From Candidatus Thorarchaeota archaeon (GTDB lineage: Archaea; Asgardarchaeota; Thorarchaeia; Thorarchaeales; Thorarchaeaceae): a DNA stretch of 64,000 bases. The notes under the pieces were generated by a model that did no database searches, was not told the DNA's origin, and saw nothing but the letters and a program-made list of their open reading frames with translations. Of this stretch, positions 11,353 through 21,072 are shown piece by piece. The stretch covers positions 80,945 to 144,944 of the forward strand of contig JAEORX010000001.1 in assembly GCA_016840685.1 (NCBI GenBank), written 5' to 3'. Both the position numbers and the translations under genes were made by a program. Numbering within the stretch: position 1 is the first letter of the stretch; each line of letters starts with the position of its first letter.

Positions 11353-11619
11353 CTACATCCTAGAAACCCTTTCCACTTCGACCTGTGATACACCCTCAAG
11401 AGCGCTAATGGCAGATTCTATGTCATCAGTACCTCCCATAGACTCATCTCTTGCGAGATTCATTCTAAGCGCTTTAAGGCCAAATGCTACTGGTTGAGTT
11501 TCAGTTGCTCCCAGGTCTGTTCCCTCTGGAATCACAGCTTTTATCCTATCAAGCAAGTCGTCCAAGTCCACCTCAACATCCTCGGGCATAATTCGTAGGG
11601 TCATCACAACTCGTGCCAC
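11353..11619 (-). CDS. ef1b: translation elongation factor 1-beta
   Basis: 88 aa; VVMTLRIMPEDVEVDLDDL...PVAFGLKALRMNLARDE. Confidence 0.92.
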   Translation of the reverse strand: MARVVMTLRIMPEDVEVDLDDLLDRIKAVIPEGTDLGATETQPVAFGLKALRMNLARDESMGGTDDIESAISALEGVSQVEVERVSRM

Positions 11620-11642
11620 TTCATCTCATCTCCCAAATGCCA

Positions 11643-11810
11643 CTATGGCCCCTCGAACCCACAATTCGGACAAGTGTACCTGTTTGAAAAACGTCTGCAC
11701 GACTCACATCTCCAGATGGTAAATTCTCCACAAGATGGACATTGAAATTTCACAGATTCCTCCTGCGGAGAAACAGATGCGTGACATGAAGTACACCTGA
11801 TAGCTTTCAT
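11643..11810 (-). CDS. small zinc-ribbon protein (predicted RNA-binding) upstream of EF1-beta
   Basis: Manual translation: MKAIRCTSCHASVSPQEESVKFQCPSCGEFTIWRCESCRRFSNRYTCPNCGFEGP, four CxxC pairs; below the ORF-track size cutoff. Confidence 0.85.
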   Translation of the reverse strand: MKAIRCTSCHASVSPQEESVKFQCPSCGEFTIWRCESCRRFSNRYTCPNCGFEGP

Positions 11811-11966
11811 AGTCGCCAAGTTATCACCAGAAGGTTTTCTGATACCTAAGATACCAGTTTTGGGCCCGTGCTGATGAGTTTATTATAAATCTGCCGAAGT
11901 GTATCATCCGGAAGCATATATTCTTGAGATACCATTGATTCTTTCAATGACGAAGGAGATGATCAA

Positions 11967-13037
11967 ATGGGCACAAAACTGGGTGACATTGTTGATGCGA
12001 CCCCGATTTCTCTCACTGACATGTCAGGAAAGAAAATCGCTATTGATGCCTTCAACACGATTTATGCTTTCCTCTCGAGCATCAGGCAGCCCGATGGCAC
12101 GCCACTGACTGATAGACAGGGACGGGTCACCAGCCATTTGAGTGGATTGTTCTATAGGAACATAAACTTGTTAGAGAATGGTATCTACCCTGTCTATGTA
12201 TTTGATGGTGAGCCACCATCATTGAAGGCTAAGGAGGTTCAAAAGAGGAGAGAGATTCGTGAGGCTGCATATGTCGAATGGCAATCAGCCAAGGAAGAGG
12301 GGAGAATTGAAGATGCCCTGAAGGCCGCAAAGGGGAGTTCAAGACTAACAACTCCTATGATTGAAGAATCTAAGACTTTGCTAACTGCCCTAGGTATTCC
12401 AGTAATTCAGGCACCATCTGAAGGTGAGGCATTGGCCGCACAGATGGCTCGTGAAGATATGGTGTGGGCCAGTGCTAGTCAAGATAATGACTCTCTGCTA
12501 TACAACTGTCCTCTGATGATTCGAAACCTCTCTATCTCTGGAAGACGTCGCGGTGGTCGTTCTAGGACTGACATAATGATCTCTCCCGAGTTGATAGATC
12601 TTGATAAGAACCTCCGTCTGCTGGGGGTCAGTCGAGAACAACTTATTGATATTGCAATTCTTGTTGGTACAGATTACAATGATAGTGTAACTGGCATTGG
12701 GCAAAAAACAGCCTTGAAGCTGATAAAGAAACATGGCTCTCTAGAAGAGCTTGAAGCTCTGTTTAGGAGTTCAAAGAATGTCAAAGACAGAGGGAAGTAT
12801 GATGAGCTTCAGCAAATTCCATATCAAGAGATAAGAAACCTCTTCCTTCATCCACCACATATGAAGGTCAAAGGTCTAGAGTGGGCTAGTCCCAACTCAG
12901 ACGACCTTCATAGAATTCTATGCACAGAGCATGACTTCAGCGAAGCCCGGGTTGAAAAGTCACTAGAGCGACTTACAACTGCACTGAAGGAGATGCGTGG
13001 GTCTACCCACCAGAGCTCGTTGTCTGACTTCTTCTGA
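11967..13037 (+). CDS. fen: flap endonuclease 1 with C-terminal PIP box
   Basis: FNTIYAFLSSIRQPDGTPL, PVYVFDGEPPSLK, APSEGEALAAQMA; C-terminal QSSLSDFF matches QxxLxxFF. Confidence 0.96.
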   Translation: MGTKLGDIVDATPISLTDMSGKKIAIDAFNTIYAFLSSIRQPDGTPLTDRQGRVTSHLSGLFYRNINLLENGIYPVYVFDGEPPSLKAKEVQKRREIREAAYVEWQSAKEEGRIEDALKAAKGSSRLTTPMIEESKTLLTALGIPVIQAPSEGEALAAQMAREDMVWASASQDNDSLLYNCPLMIRNLSISGRRRGGRSRTDIMISPELIDLDKNLRLLGVSREQLIDIAILVGTDYNDSVTGIGQKTALKLIKKHGSLEELEALFRSSKNVKDRGKYDELQQIPYQEIRNLFLHPPHMKVKGLEWASPNSDDLHRILCTEHDFSEARVEKSLERLTTALKEMRGSTHQSSLSDFF

Positions 13038-13090
13038 CTTCCGTGACGGATATATAGTGACACGACAAAGGAGTAGTAGGACAAGGGTGA

Positions 13091-13783
13091 ATGGCTCAAA
13101 TGAGAGAGAGAATGACAGCGGTCAGAGCATCCATCTCTGATATCACTAGTGGTTCATTTTCAAATGACAATGGACCCCATGTAATTTCCCCCTTTGGTGT
13201 TGAACTGAGACGAGTTGTGCTTGTAGGTTTTGTTGTAAACAAGTTCTACAGGGAAGGCGATGACACTGGAAAGAAACGCTTCGAGAGCATCACCGTGGAT
13301 GATGGAACTGACACCATAGGAGTAAAGGTATGGGGCGAAGAGGATGCATCTCTGCTGGAAGGTGTAAAGGAGAACATACTGGCTCTTGTTGTTGGTAGGG
13401 TTCGAGAGTACAATGAAGAGGTCTATGTGATGCCTGAGATAGTTCGAGAATTGACTGATCCAAACTACATGAGTCTTCATCTCCTAGAGCGATATAAGGC
13501 GATTCTTAATCGTAGTGGCATTTCAACACCAGAAACCATAGAGCAACAGCAGGAGATCCTAACTACTCCCAGTGTTTCTGTTTCTGGTAAGCTTGCAAAT
13601 GATATTCTTGCCTATGTAAGATTGGAGGCACCACCGGAGGGAATTTCTCTGAGAGACATTGTGGCATACTTCGAGAAAAAGGGACAGGACTCTGAGAAAG
13701 TTCAGACAAAGGTGTTCAATCTTGTTGCGGAAGGTGCGCTCAACGAGGTCAGTATCGGGCAATTCCGTGTTTCTGACCTATAG
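13091..13783 (+). CDS. RPA-like OB-fold ssDNA-binding protein with C-terminal winged helix (RPA32-like)
   Basis: OB-fold region VVLVGFVVNKFYREGDDTGKKRFESITVDDGTDTIGVKVW plus C-terminal wHTH-like segment. Confidence 0.75.
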   Translation: MAQMRERMTAVRASISDITSGSFSNDNGPHVISPFGVELRRVVLVGFVVNKFYREGDDTGKKRFESITVDDGTDTIGVKVWGEEDASLLEGVKENILALVVGRVREYNEEVYVMPEIVRELTDPNYMSLHLLERYKAILNRSGISTPETIEQQQEILTTPSVSVSGKLANDILAYVRLEAPPEGISLRDIVAYFEKKGQDSEKVQTKVFNLVAEGALNEVSIGQFRVSDL

Positions 13784-13854
13784 ATAAATCTCATGACAAT
13801 CGACGTCTTCCGCCGAAACAATACCTTCAATAGCGTAAAAGAGAGAAACCAAGT

Positions 13855-14268
13855 ATGGACGAATATGACAAGCTGCTGGACAGGGCTCGTTCACAGGTCC
13901 CAGAAGATGCCTTCAAGAGGTCAGGAGAGAGATTTCAGGTTCCTGATGTTCAACTAATGGTCCAAGGTAATAGAAGCATCTGGCAGAATTTTCAAGAAAT
14001 CATCAATGTTCTGAATCGGCCCGGAAGAGAGGTCTTGAAATTTGTTTCAGGACAACTTGGAACTGCGGGTATCATGGAAGGTAGTCAAGCCCTCTTCAAT
14101 GGAAAATTTACTGCAGAACTCTTAGATGAACTTGTCAATCGTTACATCGATTCCTACGTTATCTGTCCGGTATGTACTCGTCCTGATACGGAGATCCATA
14201 AAGAGTCCGGAGTATATCTGCTTGTATGTAGCGCTTGTGGGGCTCGAACAGCAATTCGACCAGTCTAG
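13855..14268 (+). CDS. eif2b: translation initiation factor aIF2 subunit beta
   Basis: FVSGQLGTAGIM...RFNGKFT-type motif, CPVCTRPDTEI...CSACGARTAI zinc ribbon. Confidence 0.95.
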   Translation: MDEYDKLLDRARSQVPEDAFKRSGERFQVPDVQLMVQGNRSIWQNFQEIINVLNRPGREVLKFVSGQLGTAGIMEGSQALFNGKFTAELLDELVNRYIDSYVICPVCTRPDTEIHKESGVYLLVCSACGARTAIRPV

Positions 14269-14287
14269 CTATGGAGGGATTTCTGTT

Positions 14288-14587
14288 ATGGTGCAGGTCT
14301 ACTTGCGTGTCAGCGAAACTCACGAGCATTATGTTGTGGCAATGTGTGACAAGAGTCTCCTGGGAAAGACACTCAAACAAGGTGACATATTCTTCAAGGT
14401 CAGTGAGGAGTTCTACGGTGGAGACCTAGTCGATTTGAGTACCTGTATGCAGCATCTAGAAAAGGCTACAATTGCTAACATGGTTGGAAAGAGAACTGTC
14501 GAAGCTGCGATGAACGCGGGGCTTGTTCATGAGCAGGCCGTCCTATACATCGAAGGACATCCTCACGCACAGTGGGTCAAGCTCTAG
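14288..14587 (+). CDS. DUF424 family protein
   Basis: MVQVYLRVSETHEHYVVAMCDKSLLGKTLKQGD; follows aIF2beta. Confidence 0.75.
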   Translation: MVQVYLRVSETHEHYVVAMCDKSLLGKTLKQGDIFFKVSEEFYGGDLVDLSTCMQHLEKATIANMVGKRTVEAAMNAGLVHEQAVLYIEGHPHAQWVKL

Positions 14588-14976
14588 GGTTGACAACCTC
14601 CATCGTGACTACCGCCACCTCCACAGAGACCATCCCGATTCATTAACTCACCAACCCCTTGCAGGTATGTCTTTATCGCATCACCAACGGTTACATTGCT
14701 GCTCCTGATAATTGTCAGGCCTACTTGCTGAGCCGCCATGAAGGGTCGCATCCCCATCCCCTTAGTGATGAGAACATCTACTCCAAGGCTAGCAAGTTGA
14801 TTAACAGGCTCTGAACAGCTCGAATGTCCTGGATTTGGCACAGTTTCAACCTTAACAATCTCGCCATCTTCGACAGTTGAAACAATGAATGCACGACAAT
14901 GACCAAAATGATGACTCACGGGACTATCAAGCCCGTTATCAATATCTGCGGTTACAGCAATCTTTTGCATACTCAA
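14584..14976 (-). CDS. dinitrogenase iron-molybdenum cofactor biosynthesis (NifX/NifB-like) domain protein
   Basis: DNGLDSPVSHHFGHCRAFIV...GVDVLITKGMGMRPFMA; Gly/Cys/His tail. Confidence 0.85.
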   Translation of the reverse strand: MSMQKIAVTADIDNGLDSPVSHHFGHCRAFIVSTVEDGEIVKVETVPNPGHSSCSEPVNQLASLGVDVLITKGMGMRPFMAAQQVGLTIIRSSNVTVGDAIKTYLQGVGELMNRDGLCGGGGSHDGGCQP

Positions 14977-15411
14977 CTAGGTTTCACCATCTCTCTGTTT
15001 TTTGTCCCATCGTAACCAACGCAAACGAGTGGATCCACAATCCTTGCACTTGCTCTTGTCACTGGATGACATATCAACGGTTGATCCACAGTCAAGGCAC
15101 TCAAGAATCCCTGTTCCATCTGCGAGAACGTATCTCCCGCCCTCAATTCGAAGAACATAGCCTTGTACAAGACCCTTTGCTACCTTGTTCCGTGCTGACG
15201 CCAATATCCTGTTAAATGTGGGTTGGCTGATGCGCATAACTGAACTCGCATCCCTCTGGCTCAGCCCCTCAAAATCAGACAGCTTGATTGCCTCAAACTC
15301 ATCGATGGATATCAATATCTCCTCGAGGTCTTTTGCTGGAATCCCTGCTGGTTTGTATACCGAAACTGGGGGTTCGCGTGTGACCCTTCTATGGAGCTTC
15401 TTTCGAGGCAT
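14977..15411 (-). CDS. DUF134-family predicted DNA-binding protein with zinc ribbon
   Basis: EFEAIKLSDFEGLSQRDASSVMRISQPTFNRIL HTH; CLDCGS...CKDCGS. Confidence 0.85.
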   Translation of the reverse strand: MPRKKLHRRVTREPPVSVYKPAGIPAKDLEEILISIDEFEAIKLSDFEGLSQRDASSVMRISQPTFNRILASARNKVAKGLVQGYVLRIEGGRYVLADGTGILECLDCGSTVDMSSSDKSKCKDCGSTRLRWLRWDKKQRDGET

Positions 15412-15486
15412 GACTTATCACTCCAGCTTCTTGACAAAAGAATTGTGGTTGTTGATTGTACCTAACAGTCCACGTTTTAAGCGAAT

Positions 15487-16587
15487 TTGTATGACACACT
15501 CAGGTTGGTTGAAATGAAAGCCCCCTGTTATCTGTGTGGAGAACCCGCATCACTGGATGGTCTCTGTATCGACTGTTATAACAAAGAACATCCTTTGATT
15601 GAGGTTAGTACACCGCTGACATTGGTCGCTTGCAAAAGATGTGGTTCGGTGAAGATACCCGGTGGTTGGAAGAAACTGACACTCGAAGATGCCAATTCAG
15701 AAGATCTCTGGCCACACCAACTAGATATTCTCCTTGACAGTGAAGTCAAACCCCTTGGTCAAGAAATAGAGGTCATTATTGAGGAAGAGAAACGACTAGA
15801 CAAAGTCTTACATGTTGCTCTGAGAGCCATTGGGAAATCTCACCAAGACCTCCCCGCACACGAGGAAAAGTACAATGTAGAGGTCCGGTTTTCATATGGA
15901 ACCTGCGATACATGTGGCATGATGAGTGGGGGATACTATGAAGCGACACTCCAAGTACGTGCCGACGGAAGACAGTTATCAGAAGATGAGGAAGAAGACA
16001 TTGTTCGGACTGTGACAGAGATGACTGTTGCACAGTATGGCCATGATGACAAGGCTTTTGTCACGAAAATCAGCAGTGATAGATATGGTTTGGACTTCCA
16101 ACTGGGCTCTAATCATCTCTGCCAATCCATTGCTGATTTCCTTGAGTCACAATATCTCGCCGAGCGAAAGCAGAACTACAAACTAGTCGGTCAAGACAAA
16201 GTAGGAAAAGACAAGTTCCGTATAACCATCCTAATTCGATTGCCCAGGTTTGGTCTAGGTGACTTTGTCAAGGTTCTTGGTAGTCCTTGTCAGGTGATGG
16301 CAATGGGCAAGAGTGGATTGACCTGCTTCGATCTGGTCCAACGGCAACGATTCACAATGAACCCCAAAAGCTCCAAATGGCAGACTCTTGAATATCTCGC
16401 TTCAAAGGATGAAAAACGTGAGTTTATGGTTACGACTAAGGTCCATGGGCAACCTATCCAACTGATGGACTCAAAGACTTTTGAGATAAGAGATATAGAC
16501 GAAAATAACCTTGAAACAATTGATGTTGGAAACATCGTGTATGGGGTTTTTCTTGAGGATGAGTTCTATTTGCTTCCTACGGAATAG
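15487..16587 (+). CDS. NMD3-family ribosome export/60S biogenesis homologue
   Basis: CYLCGEPASLDGLCIDCY...CKRCGSVKIPGGW...CDTCGMMSGGYYEATLQVR; start may be ATG at 15514. Confidence 0.85.
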   Translation: MYDTLRLVEMKAPCYLCGEPASLDGLCIDCYNKEHPLIEVSTPLTLVACKRCGSVKIPGGWKKLTLEDANSEDLWPHQLDILLDSEVKPLGQEIEVIIEEEKRLDKVLHVALRAIGKSHQDLPAHEEKYNVEVRFSYGTCDTCGMMSGGYYEATLQVRADGRQLSEDEEEDIVRTVTEMTVAQYGHDDKAFVTKISSDRYGLDFQLGSNHLCQSIADFLESQYLAERKQNYKLVGQDKVGKDKFRITILIRLPRFGLGDFVKVLGSPCQVMAMGKSGLTCFDLVQRQRFTMNPKSSKWQTLEYLASKDEKREFMVTTKVHGQPIQLMDSKTFEIRDIDENNLETIDVGNIVYGVFLEDEFYLLPTE

Positions 16588-16680
16588 GTTGGGATTTCGG
16601 TACTCTTAAATGGCCTCTACCTGAATCCAGCAACAGTCGCTATAGGACGGTATAGTCCAGCGACAAGTCGGAGGATTATT

Positions 16681-17019
16681 TTGTCCCGAAAAAAGGCAGG
16701 CGGCAAAAAGTCGCAACAAGGTGTTAACCCAGACGAACCTCTTAGAGTGAGGACCCCAAGACGTGATGATGGAGAGATGTTTGGAATCATCATTCAGATG
16801 CTTGGATTTGATAGAGTTCGAGTCAGGTGTGAAGATCAGAATATCCGCATAGGTCGGATTCCTGGAAGGATGAAGAAGCGTGTCTGGATGCGAATCGGGG
16901 ACACCGTCCTTATCACCCCTTGGGATTTTCAGAGTGATGAGAAGTGTGATGTGATTTACCGATATAGGGGTAACGAGATAGACTGGTTACAGAAGAAAGG
17001 CATTCTGAAGATGTTCTGA
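16681..17019 (+). CDS. eif1a: translation initiation factor aIF1A
   Basis: IIIQMLGFDRVRVRCEDQNIRIGRIPGRMKKRVWMRIGDTVLI. Confidence 0.95.
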   Translation: MSRKKAGGKKSQQGVNPDEPLRVRTPRRDDGEMFGIIIQMLGFDRVRVRCEDQNIRIGRIPGRMKKRVWMRIGDTVLITPWDFQSDEKCDVIYRYRGNEIDWLQKKGILKMF

Positions 17020-17099
17020 GGAGAAGTCAAGGCTTTTTTGAGTAGAATTGCTAACTTCAAGGGGTTTCATATCAGTAGTATTTAGGAAGGCATTACCTG

Positions 17100-17888
17100 T
17101 TGACGCGAGCTGATGAGCAACACAAGAAAATAATCTCAGAACTCGACCGTCGGAAGCAAAAACGTCGGAAGGACGATGACGAGTTCAAAGTAGTTGAGGG
17201 TGTCATTGACCCCCCCACGCTCAAGACGCTCTACAAGCTCCTTAACCGGGGTACAATTCGTGCATTGCATGGTGTGATTAGTACTGGAAAGGAGGCAAAT
17301 GTATATCGTGGAGAGAATACTGATGGAAAACCTGTTGCTGTGAAGATTTACAGGGTTTCTACAGCTGAAACTGACTTCATGCTTGAATATATCATAGGAG
17401 ATCCTCGGTTCAAGCGAGTAAAGCGTCGCAGTCGGTCTTTGATTCCTCAATGGGCAACAAAAGAATACAAGAATCTCACAAGGTACTATGAAGCAGGAAT
17501 CCGAGTTCCAAAACCACTAGACCTCGAACGCAATGTTCTAGTTATGGAATTCATAGGAGACACGAAGAGGAATCTACCAGCGCCTCTACTCAAAAATGTA
17601 GAAATCCCTTCCCCAGTAAGGACATTCAATGAGATCACTCGTATGATAGAAAATGGTTACACAAAAGCAGGTCTTGTACATGCCGACCTCTCTGAATATA
17701 ACATCCTATGGCTCAGAAGACCTGTATTCATTGATGTGTCCCAATCTGTTCTGATTGGACATGACTATGCGGAAAAGTATCTATTCCGTGACATTCAAAA
17801 CATGACTACTTACTTCACAAAACTGGGCGTTGATACCGAAGACCCACAGGTCATCACAGAATATATAGTTGCAGTAGGTGAAAAGTGA
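17100..17888 (+). CDS. rio1: RIO1-family serine kinase
   Basis: GVISTGKEANVYRG, AVKIYRVSTAETD, LVHADLSEYNILW. Confidence 0.95.
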   Translation: MTRADEQHKKIISELDRRKQKRRKDDDEFKVVEGVIDPPTLKTLYKLLNRGTIRALHGVISTGKEANVYRGENTDGKPVAVKIYRVSTAETDFMLEYIIGDPRFKRVKRRSRSLIPQWATKEYKNLTRYYEAGIRVPKPLDLERNVLVMEFIGDTKRNLPAPLLKNVEIPSPVRTFNEITRMIENGYTKAGLVHADLSEYNILWLRRPVFIDVSQSVLIGHDYAEKYLFRDIQNMTTYFTKLGVDTEDPQVITEYIVAVGEK

Positions 17889-18455
17889 ATGCTTTATCAT
17901 GAAACAATCAAGGTGCCAGAAGACAGGGTTGGTGTGATTGTAGGACGGAATGGTAAAGTCAGGCGTCGTGTAGAACAACTTACAAACGTCAAGATAGATG
18001 TGAACTCTGAGGGAGTTGTAACCATTACTGCCCCCCAAAATACTGAGGACCCTGTTTTGGCTTGGAAGGCTCGTGACATAATTCGAGCTATGGCCCGTGG
18101 ATTCAGTCCTAAGAACGCGTTTTCGCTAATTGATGATGACATGCAACTATTGGTGATTTCTTTACGGGAGGTTGTTGGGTCTTCACAGAATCAGATGAAA
18201 AGAGTTGCTGGACGTATCATTGGAGAGAATGGTCGTACAAGAAGAGTCATTGAGCAGACCACAGAAACCAAGGTGTCTGTATATGGAAAGACCATTTCTA
18301 TAATTGGCATGAATCCTGGTCTGGACTATGCAAGAAGAGCCATTGATATGCTCATATCAGGAGCACCACATAGTGCTGTCTACTCCCGTTTGGAGCGAAT
18401 GCGTAGAGACATAAATCGTCAGAGGGCTGAGCTCTGGGAAGATACTGACCTATAA
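17889..18455 (+). CDS. KH-domain rRNA-processing protein (Dim2/Pno1-like)
   Basis: Two KH motifs VGVIVGRNGKVRRRVEQLT and GRIIGENGRTRRVIEQTT; directly downstream of RIO1. Confidence 0.9.
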   Translation: MLYHETIKVPEDRVGVIVGRNGKVRRRVEQLTNVKIDVNSEGVVTITAPQNTEDPVLAWKARDIIRAMARGFSPKNAFSLIDDDMQLLVISLREVVGSSQNQMKRVAGRIIGENGRTRRVIEQTTETKVSVYGKTISIIGMNPGLDYARRAIDMLISGAPHSAVYSRLERMRRDINRQRAELWEDTDL

Positions 18456-18509
18456 TGTCTGTAATACCTCGTCTAATATGACTAGCCCGTTTTTTGATAC
18501 AAGAGTAGA

Positions 18510-20027
18510 ATGAGTCATCCAAAGAGCCAAGATGCCAGTTTTGAAAGCATCTCTCCTGCAGAGTTTTTCTATAGGAACCAACAGATGGCTGGATTTGGCA
18601 ATCCTACGCAGGCAGCCTATTCAACTATTCGAGAATTGGTTGAGAATAGCCTTGACTCATGCGAAGATGCTCAGACACAACCAATGCTAGAGATAGACAT
18701 CCAAACCATAAATGCAGATACAATAATGATTACCGTGTCCGACAATGGTACAGGGGTTCCTCCAGAACAGGTTCCATCTGCTTTTGGTCGAGTACTTTAT
18801 GGGAGTAAATACTCGCAACAGCAGAAAAGAGGAACCTTCGGTTTGGGTGTCACAATGGCCATTCTATATGGTCAAATCACCACAGACTCGCCAGTAGTTA
18901 TTCACACACAAACTCACACTTCCAAGGGGGTTCTCTATAAACTACTAGTCGATGTTGAGAACAACCGTCCCCTGGTTGAGAGCAAAGAACAACTCTCTCG
19001 AAACGCCGTCGGTACCACAGTCACAGTCCAGTTGAGAGGTGATCTGAAACGGTCATTAGACCGAATTGTCGAGTACATACGCCTTTCTACTGTGTCAACG
19101 CCTCACGCTAAGTTCTCTCTGAAGATTGATAATGAGGTTGTTCTGGAGTTGGGTGGCTGGTCCAAAACTCTGCCTGCTCCAATAAGAGCAACAAAACCAC
19201 ATCCAAGGTCAGTCGATATGGAACTCCTTCGTAGACTCATCTCAAGACATAGCGAGAAGAGTCTTGACTCATTCCTCCAAAGCTGTTTCCAAAAGATTGG
19301 GTCAAGAACCTCAGCACGCTTTCTTAGGTTCATGAATTTGAATCCTAACCGCCTCATGTCTGAATTCACAAGAGATGAACTCTCTCAGCTTGCACAAGCT
19401 CTTAGAAAGTATGATGGCTTTGAACGACCAGATAGCAGATGTCTCAGTACCATCGGTAAAGACGAATTCTTGACTGGTGTGGTTTCTGTCTTCAATGCCA
19501 AGTTGGTTGAATATGCCAGTCGTGGTGTCACTGAATGGCAAGGCAATCCGTTGGCGCTTGAGGCTATTCTTGCTATTGGAGATGAATTTCCTCGTTCTGA
19601 TGTACCAACGCTCTATAGATTTGTGAATAGAGTGCCCCTACTCTATGACTCCAGTGAAGGTGTCATGACGCGTGTCCTAAAGAGAATTAATTGGACAAGG
19701 TACAATGCGAAGTCTTGCGAGCCAGTTGCATTATTTCTGCATCTATGTTCTACTAAGATTCCCTTCAGGGCCGCAGGAAAACAATCACTTGCATCTATTC
19801 CAGAGATTGAGCACGAAACATACCACCTCTTTAAGGAGCTTGGAAGAAAGCTTGGGAGGCTCAATGATAGGTCCAGACGAAGCGCTCGTCAAGTCAAGAA
19901 AATGAGGGAGTTCTCAAGATCATTTAGACAAATCGCTCGATTCAGTACAACTCTAGCTGGTCAAGATGAAGTACCATCCACCGATGAGTTGGTAAAACAG
20001 CTTTTTGAGGTGAGTCAAGATGAATGA
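18510..20027 (+). CDS. top6B: DNA topoisomerase VI subunit B
   Basis: GHKL motifs LVENSLDSCEDA, VSDNGTGVP, GTFGLGVTMAILY. Confidence 0.95.
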   Translation: MSHPKSQDASFESISPAEFFYRNQQMAGFGNPTQAAYSTIRELVENSLDSCEDAQTQPMLEIDIQTINADTIMITVSDNGTGVPPEQVPSAFGRVLYGSKYSQQQKRGTFGLGVTMAILYGQITTDSPVVIHTQTHTSKGVLYKLLVDVENNRPLVESKEQLSRNAVGTTVTVQLRGDLKRSLDRIVEYIRLSTVSTPHAKFSLKIDNEVVLELGGWSKTLPAPIRATKPHPRSVDMELLRRLISRHSEKSLDSFLQSCFQKIGSRTSARFLRFMNLNPNRLMSEFTRDELSQLAQALRKYDGFERPDSRCLSTIGKDEFLTGVVSVFNAKLVEYASRGVTEWQGNPLALEAILAIGDEFPRSDVPTLYRFVNRVPLLYDSSEGVMTRVLKRINWTRYNAKSCEPVALFLHLCSTKIPFRAAGKQSLASIPEIEHETYHLFKELGRKLGRLNDRSRRSARQVKKMREFSRSFRQIARFSTTLAGQDEVPSTDELVKQLFEVSQDE

Positions 20028-21072
20028 GTCAAAACCAGCGATTGAAACTCTTACATCACTGGGCGAGAAGATAGTCCAAGCATTGCACGAGAAACGGTAT
20101 CCAATACTTGAGATTCCTGATCGAACGACCAGTAATATTGTGTACAATGAAGACACCAATCACTATGTCCTTGGCCCATCACGCAGCATTCGCGATTCCA
20201 GCAATGTGAAACATGTGAAGCGTTTTGCGCAACTGACCTGGGTGGCATCCTTTGCCAAGGAACTCCTGAAAACATCCAGGACCAGTTCACTGAGGGACCT
20301 CTACTACTCATCGGAAGCTTTTGGTGTAGGCTTTTCAGAGCAGTCTGAGTCAGACCGGATTGTGACTGACCTCGAATGCATCACAGGTCTTCCGCGCGAA
20401 AGTTTCGGCATCTATCCTGAAGAACACTCCTCAATCTATGGTGAGGTCGTGATGTGTTACACTGTTCCGGGGTATGAAGGGCGGGAGATTGACCTAACTG
20501 TGAGCCCAGACGGCTTGCCAGTGGGTCCCGCTCTTATGACTGCTGATCCTATCGAGTCAAAGGCTGAAATTGTCTTAGCTGTGGAGTCAGGAGGAATGTT
20601 CTCTCGATTAATCGAAACCAAAGCATGGAAACGGTTCAAAGCGGTACTGATACAACTTGGTGGACAACCCCCTAGGTCTACGAGACGCCTGATGAGAAAT
20701 CTAAACGCAATCCTTGGACTACCAGTATATCTCTTTACAGATGGTGATCCTTGGGGTATGCACATCGCGAAAGTTGTTATCAGTGGTAGCGCGAACTCAG
20801 CCCACATTAAGGACCTCACGATTCCTGATGCGAAATGGATAGGCGTCACTCCTGAAGATATAGTTCAATACTCATTACCATCAGAACCGATGATCGATGC
20901 TGACCTCAAAAGGTTAGATGAGCTTGCACATGATGTTCGGTATAGTTCCTCAGAATGGCAAGACCACATCCAACAGTTCAAGAAGTTAAGGGTCAAGGCC
21001 GAACAGCAAGCCTTCAGTAGGTTTGGTATGGACTATGTTGTTGACACATATCTCTCCAAGAAGATAAGCTAA
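20020..21072 (+). CDS. top6A: DNA topoisomerase VI subunit A (Spo11-like)
   Basis: TSLRDLYYSSEAF catalytic Tyr region, PVYLFTDGDPWGMHIAKV Toprim motif; 8-bp overlap with top6B. Confidence 0.95.
   Translation: MNESKPAIETLTSLGEKIVQALHEKRYPILEIPDRTTSNIVYNEDTNHYVLGPSRSIRDSSNVKHVKRFAQLTWVASFAKELLKTSRTSSLRDLYYSSEAFGVGFSEQSESDRIVTDLECITGLPRESFGIYPEEHSSIYGEVVMCYTVPGYEGREIDLTVSPDGLPVGPALMTADPIESKAEIVLAVESGGMFSRLIETKAWKRFKAVLIQLGGQPPRSTRRLMRNLNAILGLPVYLFTDGDPWGMHIAKVVISGSANSAHIKDLTIPDAKWIGVTPEDIVQYSLPSEPMIDADLKRLDELAHDVRYSSSEWQDHIQQFKKLRVKAEQQAFSRFGMDYVVDTYLSKKIS

Noticed and set aside
14584-14976. Nitrogen fixation locus
   Set aside because: Single NifX/NifB-like domain protein next to a DUF134 protein; no nifHDK or NifB radical SAM; common in non-diazotrophic archaea
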